Of a stretch of DNA of 8,106 nucleotides, positions 1 to 6,170 are shown in pieces. The position numbers and the translations under genes are program-made. Each line of letters begins with the position of its first letter. Positions within the stretch are counted from its first letter, which is position 1. The DNA is taken from positions 1-8,106 of the forward strand of contig JAQBVH010000111.1 of assembly GCA_027623615.1 (NCBI GenBank), written 5' to 3'. The stretch is from Planctomycetota bacterium. Lineage in GTDB: Bacteria; Planctomycetota; UBA1135; GCA-002686595. The notes under the pieces are model-generated. The model was given only the letters and a program-made list of their open reading frames with translations, searched no databases and was not told the DNA's origin.

Positions 1-111
1 GATGCAAGGAGGGCCGACGACGCGACTCCTCTGCGAGTCTCGGAGGAGGCGCAACGCCGCAGCGCGCCCGTACGGGCCGATCGACATGCCGCATGAGAGT
101 GAATCACACCA
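1..111. other. Non-coding region downstream of the leftward gene pair
   Basis: No convincing gene is visible here. It lies just past the stop codon of the leftward 152-residue gene, so it should hold the 3' end of that transcript. Two structures can be seen. One is an imperfect inverted repeat at 22-52, with a core of 6 bp (26-31 pairing with 43-48). An A-G mismatch and a few more pairs flank the core. The inner T-G wobble becomes an A-C mismatch in the leftward transcript, so the stem is weaker in the direction that matters. The other is a perfect 12-bp palindrome, GCCCGTACGGGC, at 66-77. Neither is followed by a U-run in the leftward direction, so a terminator role is only a guess. Confidence 0.4.
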
Positions 112-570
112 CTAGTTCGGGCGGTCCTGGTGGTTGAATCCCGAGCTGCGCGCCACGCGCCAGCGTCGGCCACGACGTTCAAAATCCAGGCGGCCGCTGG
201 CATCCCACCACGGCTCGGCAGCGTCGCCGTGGTAGACCGCGAAGCTCACGTTGACCCGGGCGCCGCTCTCGTCCTCGGAGAGGCTGACGACCTCGGCCTC
301 CTTCAGCTCGACGCGATACCCGGCCTGACTGAGCAGGAGGAAGTGCAGCGCGTCCCGGATGCTATCCCGGTTGAAGCCCTTCGAGTCCTCGTAGTTGCGG
401 TGGAACAACCCCATGGCGTCCATGTCGCGGTCGTTGAGATCGTCGACCGCATCCTCGAGGGCGAATCGGATCTTCTCCTCCGGTGAGGTCAGCTCGTGCA
501 TCAACTGCTGCGCGAGAAAGCTGACCAGGCCGAAGACGACAACACCGAATCCGATCGTCTTGAAGCTCAT
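112..570 (-). CDS. Membrane-anchored small protein, possible NTF2-like fold
   Basis: This 152-residue protein has no recognised function. Residues 5-24 form one hydrophobic segment after a short start containing a lysine, which fits a signal anchor with the rest outside the cytoplasm. From about residue 29 there is an acidic amphipathic helix region, then a helix around SIRDALHFLL. After that come alternating strand-like stretches (YRVELKEAEVV, ARVNVSFAVY, GRLDFERRGRRWRVA). A helical N-terminus followed by a curved sheet, with a Trp-rich late strand, is the pattern of NTF2/SnoaL-like domains; this is inference from the pattern only. There are no cysteines. The start is well supported: AAGGG lies 8 bases upstream (579-583 on the plus strand). 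The ATG overlaps the stop of the upstream lipoprotein gene as ATGA, so the two are probably translationally coupled. Confidence 0.75.
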   Translation of the reverse strand: MSFKTIGFGVVVFGLVSFLAQQLMHELTSPEEKIRFALEDAVDDLNDRDMDAMGLFHRNYEDSKGFNRDSIRDALHFLLLSQAGYRVELKEAEVVSLSEDESGARVNVSFAVYHGDAAEPWWDASGRLDFERRGRRWRVARSSGFNHQDRPN

Positions 571-2201
571 TTCTGCATCCCTTGAACGAGCTCGACCATC
601 GCAGCCAGGTCGAACTCGAAGCCGAAGTCCAGGTGGTGGCCGCGTCCGACGGCATGCAGGATCATCTCGACCTCCGCGTCCTCGTCGATTTCGATTCCGG
701 CCGCCTCTTGCGGGGCCACCAGGTCCATTGCCGTACGTAGCAGCCGCGCCATGTCGATGCGGGCCAACATGACCGGGCTGGCGCTCCCGTGCTTGCGCAG
801 GAGCGCCTCCACGGAAGCGTCGGGCTTGCTCGAACCGCGCACGCGGGCGAGGACCGTCGCGAGGTCTGCGCCGCCGCCGACCTGGGCGATCACGTACTTG
901 TCGACGGCGCCCACGGTCAACTCGAGCCCCTCTCCGAACATGAGTGACATCATCTCCTCGATCTCGGCGGCGCTCCCCGGCGCCGTCAATCCCTCGAGGG
1001 AGGCGTTCATCTTGTCGAGGTCAAACTTCATGGGGAGCCGCTGGAACGTGGCGCCACCTAGCTCGACCAGCTCGGGCTCGCCCATCTCGTACCCCAGCTG
1101 GTCGAAGCCTGGGGAGCGGAACATCTTGATCATGGCCGCGACGGTGGCGTCGGGGTCCGCGGGCGCAAGGACGTAGCTGTAGCGCAGACCGTTCGGGCCG
1201 AAGTCCTGGGTGCCCGCGAAGGCACTGCCGATGTGGTCGTAGTGCTCCTCGACCTGGTCGAGGGAGGTGAGCAGCGCCTCGCGCAAGCCATCGGGGTAGA
1301 TCGCGGACAGGCGACGCACCATCGGCATCATCTTCTCGCGCACCACCTCGGGGTCGATGCCGCCCAGGAAGCTCATCGCTGCGTCTGGATCCAGGGTGTG
1401 CGCGAGCGCCGCGACCCCGGTCGGCTTCTCGGTGATCCAGCCGGCGAGGCTCGAGCCCTCGATCAGGTCGAGCCGCGCTGAGAGACCCAGCCGCCCGGCG
1501 TCCCAGTGCAACGACAGGTCGAACGTGCGAGAGGACGCGACGAACTCGCCGATGAACGCTTGCGCCAACTCGAGGAAGGCGTCCATCTCCATTCCGGCCG
1601 GCATCTCGCCGCCGTCGGCCGACGAGAGGACCTCGTCGGTCATGGCCAGGATCATGGGGCCGAGGGCGGCGAGGTCGACCCTCAGGCCGATGCGACCCGA
1701 GGGCAGATCTTCGAGCAGGGATGACTGCGCACCGTCGCCGGGCTTTGCGCCGACGAGGGCGTAGCCGCTGTCGATCGTGACGGGGGTGCCGGGGTCGAGG
1801 CTGTCCCGGAACGCTGCGGTGTCGGTCACCGGCAACAGGAAGGCCGGTTGCGGAACCTCGACCATGGTCAGCGCTACCAGGAGCGGTCGGTCGCGGTCGA
1901 GGAGGCTCAGGTCGCCGGCGACGCCCATGAGTGCCAGGAGTTCGGCCACCGCCTGGGGCGGGGCCGTCGGTGTGTCCTCCAGGTCGAGCAGGACCACCAC
2001 TTCGTTCACCGCCTCCTCGAAGTGGCTGATCGAAGGCAGCGCGACCAGCGCCACCGTGCCCTTCGGCAGCAGGCGCTGGGGGACCTGACGCGCGATCGGG
2101 CTGGAGGACTCAGTCTGCGACGGTTCCTCCTGGTCAGCCCGCGAGCAGGCGAGGGCCAGCGGGAGGAGGAGCAAGGCGTGGGCGGGGACTTGGCTCATCA
2201 T
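567..2201 (-). CDS. Putative large lipoprotein of unknown function
   Basis: This is a 544-residue protein starting at the first of two adjacent ATG codons (2199-2201; the second would give 543 residues). The N-terminus is a leucine/alanine-rich hydrophobic run ending in LALAC, with Cys19 as the predicted lipidated residue. Cys19 is the only cysteine I can find in the protein, which supports this reading. The n-region has no lysine or arginine, which is unusual for a signal peptide. A Ser/Glu/Gln-rich linker follows, and then from residue 46 a domain beginning LPKGTVALVALPS. The rest alternates strands with helices and repeats phrases about a value at a point (a 'PAFLLPVTDTAAF' type, a 'GYALVGAKPG' type). 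This resembles large, poorly characterised extracytoplasmic proteins, possibly DUF3352-like, which I cannot confirm. No catalytic motif is visible. A longer open frame continues upstream to 3245, but it runs antisense to the methyltransferase gene and is rejected. No strong ribosome binding site is seen. It overlaps the next gene by 4 bases. Confidence 0.8.
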   Translation of the reverse strand: MMSQVPAHALLLLPLALACSRADQEEPSQTESSSPIARQVPQRLLPKGTVALVALPSISHFEEAVNEVVVLLDLEDTPTAPPQAVAELLALMGVAGDLSLLDRDRPLLVALTMVEVPQPAFLLPVTDTAAFRDSLDPGTPVTIDSGYALVGAKPGDGAQSSLLEDLPSGRIGLRVDLAALGPMILAMTDEVLSSADGGEMPAGMEMDAFLELAQAFIGEFVASSRTFDLSLHWDAGRLGLSARLDLIEGSSLAGWITEKPTGVAALAHTLDPDAAMSFLGGIDPEVVREKMMPMVRRLSAIYPDGLREALLTSLDQVEEHYDHIGSAFAGTQDFGPNGLRYSYVLAPADPDATVAAMIKMFRSPGFDQLGYEMGEPELVELGGATFQRLPMKFDLDKMNASLEGLTAPGSAAEIEEMMSLMFGEGLELTVGAVDKYVIAQVGGGADLATVLARVRGSSKPDASVEALLRKHGSASPVMLARIDMARLLRTAMDLVAPQEAAGIEIDEDAEVEMILHAVGRGHHLDFGFEFDLAAMVELVQGMQK

Positions 2202-2288
2202 GGATTCGGTCCGGAGCGGTGCGCCCCGGGACCGATATCCTCTAGGGTCGCCCCACCGCAGCGCAATCCCTCTCCCCTTCTCCTGCAT
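2202..2288. promoter_or_regulatory. Divergent promoter region with a 7-bp dyad
   Basis: These 87 bases separate the leftward lipoprotein gene from the rightward methyltransferase gene, so promoters for both directions should lie here or extend slightly into the genes. A perfect inverted repeat, TCGGTCC (2206-2212) and GGACCGA (2229-2235), has 16 bases between its arms. With a one-base bulge the outer flanks GAT/ATC also match. Such a dyad could be an operator or the base of a 5' stem. TATCCT at 2236-2241 is -10-like on the plus strand, but no -35 box sits at the right distance. A pyrimidine run of 18 bases (2267-2284) directly precedes the methyltransferase start. Promoter positions are not resolved. 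Confidence 0.4.
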
Positions 2289-3047
2289 ATGGTCCTCAAG
2301 AAGATCCTCAAGAAACTCGGCAGCCTGAAGGATCCGAGGGCCATGACGCTCGACGAATGGATCGAGAGTCACCGCCCGCGGGTCGAGCAGGATGTGGCCC
2401 GGATCGTGGACCATGTGCCTGCTGGGGGCACCTTCGTGGATGTCGGCGCCAACGTGGGCTTGTTCACGGAGACCCTGCTCAAGCACCGCCCCGGATGCAA
2501 GGCGTTCCTCTTCGAACCGGTCAAGCGCTACTTCGAGGTCTGCAGCGCCCGCTTCGCGGACAACCCCGACGTCACCGTGTTTCCCTACGCGGTCGGGCCC
2601 GAGCCCGGCCCGCACCGCATCCTCAAGGCCAAATACAACTACGGCGGCAACTCGATGGTCGAGGAGGTCGTCTATGACGACCGCGCCGTCTCCGTGACCA
2701 GCAAGGACGCGCGCTCCGACTTCGAGCCCGAGGACATCGAGGTGGTCGACTTCTCGGAGTTCGCCGTCAAGCAGGGCATCGGGGAGGTCGACTTCGTCAA
2801 GACCGACACGGAGGGCTACGACTTCGCCGTGCTGACCAGCATGCTGCCCTGGCTGCGTGAGCGAACGCAGCTGCCGTTCATCCTGTCGGAGCTGCTCTCG
2901 CGCTCCTACCACCCGTGGCCCGATCAGCAGGACGCGGTGATGCGCTCGCTGTTCGACATCGGTTATGAGGAGATGGAGCTCCCCGACGAACCCCAGGTCT
3001 TCGACCTGATCTTCGTGCCCCGCGCACAGGCCACCGACCGGTCGTGA
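2289..3047 (+). CDS. FkbM family SAM-dependent methyltransferase
   Basis: This 252-residue protein probably transfers a methyl group from S-adenosylmethionine to a hydroxyl, most often on a sugar in this family. It has a class I Rossmann core: VDVGANVGLF at residues 50-59 is the SAM-binding glycine loop, FEP at 75-77 carries the acidic residue that contacts the ribose of SAM, and VKTDTEGYD at 170-178 matches the FkbM signature (usually K-x-D-x-E-G). Length fits the family. The basic N-terminus (KKILKKLG) could touch membrane or nucleic acid, or be incidental. The ATG at 2289 has no Shine-Dalgarno sequence, only a pyrimidine tract before it. An ATG at 2343 is also in frame, but the purine run before it is too close. 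It is the first gene of the rightward cluster, 55 bases before the flippase, so its substrate is probably a cell-surface or lipid-linked glycan. That is inference from context. Confidence 0.88.
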   Translation: MVLKKILKKLGSLKDPRAMTLDEWIESHRPRVEQDVARIVDHVPAGGTFVDVGANVGLFTETLLKHRPGCKAFLFEPVKRYFEVCSARFADNPDVTVFPYAVGPEPGPHRILKAKYNYGGNSMVEEVVYDDRAVSVTSKDARSDFEPEDIEVVDFSEFAVKQGIGEVDFVKTDTEGYDFAVLTSMLPWLRERTQLPFILSELLSRSYHPWPDQQDAVMRSLFDIGYEEMELPDEPQVFDLIFVPRAQATDRS

Positions 3048-3102
3048 GATCCGTGCGCCGCGTGCCCTCGTCGACAGCGTGTGACCGGACACGCTCGCCG
3101 CA

Positions 3103-4443
3103 GTGAGTCTGTTCGCTCGCATGCGCGGGAGCCGCTTCCTGCGCGACTCGACCGTGCTCCAAGTCGGTTCGGCGGCCAGCGGAGTCGCGTCGCTCGGCAG
3201 CGCTCTCGGGTTGGCGTGGGTGCTCGGAGGCGAGACCCTCGGCACGTTCTATCTGGCGATGGCCACGTGGTCGTTCCTCTGGTTCGCCGTGAACCTGGGC
3301 CTCCACAACACCGCGACCAACCAGATCGCCTCGGCGGCTGCACGCGGCAATAAGGCTAAGGTGGGCTCCTGGATCGCGTGGATGGCGAAGGCCTCCTTCG
3401 TAATCGGGCTCGGGACCAGCGTCGTCGCCTGGTTGGTCCTACCGCCGTTCCTCCGCGCGTTCTACGACTCCCCCGAGGCCGGCACGGCAGCAGCCGTGCT
3501 CGCCCTGACGCCGATCGCCGAGCTGCCACGCGTGGTGCTCAACTCGGCCCTGCAGGGCACGCGGCGCATGGCCGATCTGGCCCGGGTCGAGATTGGTCAG
3601 GACTTCAGCCGCGTGTGTCTGGTCGTCTTCGGCGCAATGTTCACCGGCGACGCCATCGGCGCCGCGATCGGAACGGTCGCCGGCTCGCTCGTGGGTTCGG
3701 CCCTCTCCTTCGACGCCTATCGGCGGGTCGTACCAGGCTTCGCAGAGCTTCGGCAGCGCCTGCGCGAGGTCCCGGTCACCACCGGCTTGCGGCTCGGCGT
3801 TCGCGTCGGGCTCGTGCGCAACATCGAGGCCTACGGCGTTCAGATCCTGCCGTCGATGATCATCGGCAAGTTCGGGACCGTGGAATGGGTCGCGTACCTG
3901 CGCCTCGCACAGCGCCTGACCGATGTGGCACGCATTCTGATGGGGGGCATCAACCGCACTGCCCTGTCCCACTTCAGCGGCTTGATGGGGACCCAAGCCC
4001 TCGGTCAGCTGCGCTCTGCCTACCGGCGCGCGAGCCTGTTGAGCGGCGCCCTCACGACGACCTTTCTTCTCGCCACGCTGCCGCTCGTGCCTCGGGCTCT
4101 GCAGTTCTGGCCGGGGGACTTCGCAGGCCCGGTCTGGCTCTGCTACAAGATCCTCGTGCCGGGGGTGATCATCGTCAGCTTCTCCGTGGCCAACGACACC
4201 TTCTACCTGGTGACGAACACCCTGCGCGTGGCAGTGATCTTGAACCTCGTCGTGCTCGTGTTCTGCATGCCCCTGACCGCGTACTTCGCCTGGCGCTGGC
4301 CGACGGTGGGTACGGCGATCGGCCTGTCGGTCAGCTATGCCTGGAGCTTGGCCCACGTGGCCTACGCGGCCACATGGTTCCGCAAGCACCCCGATGGGGT
4401 GGTGGACGCTCCGCCAGCACCAGCCGGACCCTCCGCCGGGTAG
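3103..4443 (+). CDS. Polysaccharide / lipid-linked oligosaccharide flippase (Wzx/MVF type)
   Basis: This 446-residue, highly hydrophobic protein has roughly 12 membrane segments and belongs to the polysaccharide biosynthesis or flippase group of the MOP superfamily. These proteins move lipid-linked sugars from the inner to the outer face of the cytoplasmic membrane. The N-terminal pattern is typical: an amphipathic start, a helix near residues 17-42, then LGGETLGTFYLAMA, matching the family's conserved 'lg-x-x-x-yG-x-f' turn after helix 1. Later helices fall near residues 46-66, 88-110, 170-200, 310-330, 350-370 and 375-420. The C-terminal tail is Pro/Ala-rich. It starts at GTG (3103) without a clear ribosome binding site; an in-frame ATG at 3121 would shorten it by six residues. 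It follows the methyltransferase by 55 bases and precedes the phosphatase by 82. Substrate is unknown; neighbours suggest a polyprenyl-phosphate-linked sugar. Confidence 0.85.
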   Translation: MSLFARMRGSRFLRDSTVLQVGSAASGVASLGSALGLAWVLGGETLGTFYLAMATWSFLWFAVNLGLHNTATNQIASAAARGNKAKVGSWIAWMAKASFVIGLGTSVVAWLVLPPFLRAFYDSPEAGTAAAVLALTPIAELPRVVLNSALQGTRRMADLARVEIGQDFSRVCLVVFGAMFTGDAIGAAIGTVAGSLVGSALSFDAYRRVVPGFAELRQRLREVPVTTGLRLGVRVGLVRNIEAYGVQILPSMIIGKFGTVEWVAYLRLAQRLTDVARILMGGINRTALSHFSGLMGTQALGQLRSAYRRASLLSGALTTTFLLATLPLVPRALQFWPGDFAGPVWLCYKILVPGVIIVSFSVANDTFYLVTNTLRVAVILNLVVLVFCMPLTAYFAWRWPTVGTAIGLSVSYAWSLAHVAYAATWFRKHPDGVVDAPPAPAGPSAG

Positions 4444-4516
4444 GCTCTGGTCCCGGAACGAGACAGCAGGCCAGCGAGCCCGTTCCCGTCAAAGAAAGCT
4501 CCTACCCCAGGCCGAT

Positions 4517-4523
4517 AGGAGAG
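4517..4523 (+). promoter_or_regulatory. Ribosome binding site fixing the HAD start
   Basis: AGGAGAG lies 2 bases before the GTG at 4526, and its AGGAG core (4517-4521) ends 4 bases before it. It is the best reason to start the phosphatase here rather than further upstream, where the frame stays open back to 4337 inside the flippase gene. Confidence 0.65.
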
Positions 4524-4525
4524 CC

Positions 4526-5206
4526 GTGACCTCCCCGCCCCTCGCACCCCGCGCGGTCCTCTGGGACCTCGACGGGACCCTCTACCATCAGAAGCCGCTG
4601 CGGCGACGCATGCTGCTCGAGCTGGCGCTGTCACCCCTGCGGGAGGGCTTCGGCGCGCGGCGCACCCTGCGACGCCTCAAGCTCTTCCGCCACGTACGCG
4701 AGGAGCTGCGCGAGCTCGGCCAGCCCACCGAGTCCCTCGATCGCCTGCAGTATTCCCGGCCGGCAGAGCGCCTGGGTGACGACGCGGCGGCGCTCGAGGC
4801 CACCGTGCTCGATTGGATGCACCGCCGCCCGTTGCGGTTCCTCGCGCCCTGCCGACGGGCGGGCCTGATCGAGGTGCTGGAGGAGCTCGACGGCGCCGGC
4901 CTGAAGCTCGGCGTGTTCTCGGACTACCCGGCCCCGGAGAAGCTCGCCGCGCTCGGGCTGAGCAGCTCCTTCAGCCTGACCCTCTGCGCGACCGACGCGG
5001 AGGTGAACGCGTTCAAGCCGCACCCGGCTGGGTTCCTGCGCGCGTGTGAGATCTGGGGCCTCCAGCCTGCCGAGGTCCTCTACGTCGGCGACCGTGATGA
5101 GGTCGACGGGGAGGGCGCGCGGGCCGCCGGCATGCCCGTCCGGATCGTGGGAGCGGGCGCAGATGACCTGGAAGGAGTGCGCGATGCAGCCTTTGGTCGA
5201 GCGTAG
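4526..5206 (+). CDS. HAD superfamily hydrolase (subfamily IA phosphatase)
   Basis: This 226-residue soluble enzyme should hydrolyse a phosphate monoester with Mg2+ and an aspartyl-phosphate intermediate. All four HAD motifs are present: DLDGT at residues 14-18 (nucleophile Asp14, acid/base Asp16), Ser132 in VFSDYP, Lys164 in FKPHP, and GDR at 188-190 with Asp194 for metal binding. The helical, Arg/Leu-rich stretch at about 20-110 is a C1-type cap inserted after motif I, which places it in subfamily I. The GTG start is chosen for its strong ribosome binding site and because motif I then sits at the N-terminus, as expected. Its end overlaps the prenyltransferase start by 23 bases. The substrate is not shown by sequence. 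The overlap makes the 5'-phosphate of polyprenyl-phosphoryl-phosphoribose an attractive candidate, replacing the unrelated PAP2-type phosphatase (Rv3807c) proposed for mycobacteria. This is inference. Confidence 0.88.
   Translation: MTSPPLAPRAVLWDLDGTLYHQKPLRRRMLLELALSPLREGFGARRTLRRLKLFRHVREELRELGQPTESLDRLQYSRPAERLGDDAAALEATVLDWMHRRPLRFLAPCRRAGLIEVLEELDGAGLKLGVFSDYPAPEKLAALGLSSSFSLTLCATDAEVNAFKPHPAGFLRACEIWGLQPAEVLYVGDRDEVDGEGARAAGMPVRIVGAGADDLEGVRDAAFGRA
5173..5177 (+). promoter_or_regulatory. Ribosome binding site fixing the UbiA start
   Basis: AGGAG sits 6 bases before the ATG at 5184, inside the end of the phosphatase gene. It selects this start over earlier in-frame codons (the frame is open from 5046) and is consistent with re-initiation by ribosomes finishing the phosphatase. 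Confidence 0.7.
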
Positions 5207-6170
5207 GCCCCTGTCGGCCGTGATCTGGCCGTACGTCCAGATCGCGCGCCCCGATCACTGGTTCAAGAACGCCTTCATGTTGCTGGGGGTGGCGCTGGCC
5301 TTCTTCTGGCGGCCAGACCTGTTCACGCTCGAGACCCTGGGCGTCCTGACCTCGGCCTTCTTCGCCACCTGCGTGATCGCCTCGAGCAACTATGTGATCA
5401 ACGAGCTGCTCGACGCGGAGACCGACCGGCTGCACCCGGTCAAGTGCAACCGGCCGGCGGCCTGCGGTGAGATCGTTCCGTGGATCGCGATCCTGCTCTG
5501 GGGCTCGCTCGGCACCCTCGGGATCCTGTGGGCCTTCGCGATCAACGGCCCCTTCGGCGCCGCGGCGTTCGGGCTGTGGGTCATGGGCTGCGTCTACAAC
5601 GTGCGGCCAGTGCGCTCGAAGGAGGTCCCGTTCCTCGACGTGATCACCGAATCGGTCAACAACCCGATCCGGTTGCTGCTCGGGTGGTTCGCCCTGGTTC
5701 CCGACCGGCTACCGCCGATCTCGTTGGCGCTGGCCTACTGGATGGTGGGAGCCTTCTTCATGGCCACCAAGCGCTACGCCGAGTACCGCGCCATCAACGA
5801 CCCCGAGCGGGCGGCGTCCTATCGCAGCTCGTTCCGGCACTACGACGAGCAGCGCCTGCTCGCCAGCATGGTGTTCTACCTGACGGCGGGCGCCACCTTC
5901 TCGGGCATCTTCATCGTGCGCTACAAGCCCGAGCTGATCCTCTCGACGCCGATCATCGCCGGGTTCTTCGCCTACTACTTGCTGCTCGGGCAGAAGACGG
6001 ACAGCCCGATGCAGAACCCGGAGAAGCTGTACCGGGAGCGGGGCTTCTTCCTCTATGCGCTCTTCACGACCTGCGTGTTCCTCGCGCTGATGTTCATCGA
6101 GATGCCCGCGCTCTACGAGGTCTTCAATGTGCGGCCCTCCACCTTCGAGCCGCTGTGGCGGATCGGATGA
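5184..6170 (+). CDS. UbiA family prenyltransferase, decaprenyl-phosphate phosphoribosyltransferase-like
   Basis: This 328-residue integral membrane protein most resembles the branch of the UbiA family that transfers phosphoribose from PRPP to a polyprenyl phosphate (DPPR synthase, Rv3806c type). Early on, ARPDHWFKN (residues 21-29) matches the family's 'RP-x-x-W-x-K-N' opening. The key metal-binding motif is NELLDAETDRLHP at 73-85, followed by K87 and RP at 90-91. The 'DR-x-HP-x-K-x-x-RP' form is characteristic of DPPR synthases rather than of quinone or heme prenyltransferases. YNVRPVRSKEVPFLD (138-152) and KRYAEYR (196-202) match the second conserved loop and the later KR-x-x-E motif. Odd points: Glu74 replaces the usual second Asp of NDxxD, and the loop after Asp152 reads SVNNPIR. 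About eight or nine membrane helices are expected. It overlaps the phosphatase upstream and the glycosyltransferase downstream (ATGA). Other polyprenyl or aromatic substrates cannot be excluded. Confidence 0.85.
   Translation: MQPLVERRPLSAVIWPYVQIARPDHWFKNAFMLLGVALAFFWRPDLFTLETLGVLTSAFFATCVIASSNYVINELLDAETDRLHPVKCNRPAACGEIVPWIAILLWGSLGTLGILWAFAINGPFGAAAFGLWVMGCVYNVRPVRSKEVPFLDVITESVNNPIRLLLGWFALVPDRLPPISLALAYWMVGAFFMATKRYAEYRAINDPERAASYRSSFRHYDEQRLLASMVFYLTAGATFSGIFIVRYKPELILSTPIIAGFFAYYLLLGQKTDSPMQNPEKLYRERGFFLYALFTTCVFLALMFIEMPALYEVFNVRPSTFEPLWRIG

Noticed and set aside
1848..2288. Upstream extension of the methyltransferase frame (399 residues)
   Set aside because: The extension is antisense to the lipoprotein N-terminal coding region and has a low-complexity Arg/Gln/His-rich composition. 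The family length fits the 2289 start.
2202..3245. Upstream extension of the minus-strand lipoprotein frame to 892 residues
   Set aside because: The extra 348 codons run antisense to the well-supported FkbM methyltransferase and the start of the flippase. The lipoprotein signal peptide begins exactly at 2201.
3439..4389. 316-residue minus-strand open frame
   Set aside because: It is antisense to the flippase and rich in His, Gln, Arg and Glu, typical of the reverse strand of a GC-rich membrane-protein gene.
4455..4486. Inverted repeat GGAACG / CGTTCC between the flippase and phosphatase genes
   Set aside because: Only 6 bp of stem around a 20-base loop with no T-run. Too weak to call a terminator, and the cluster appears to continue.
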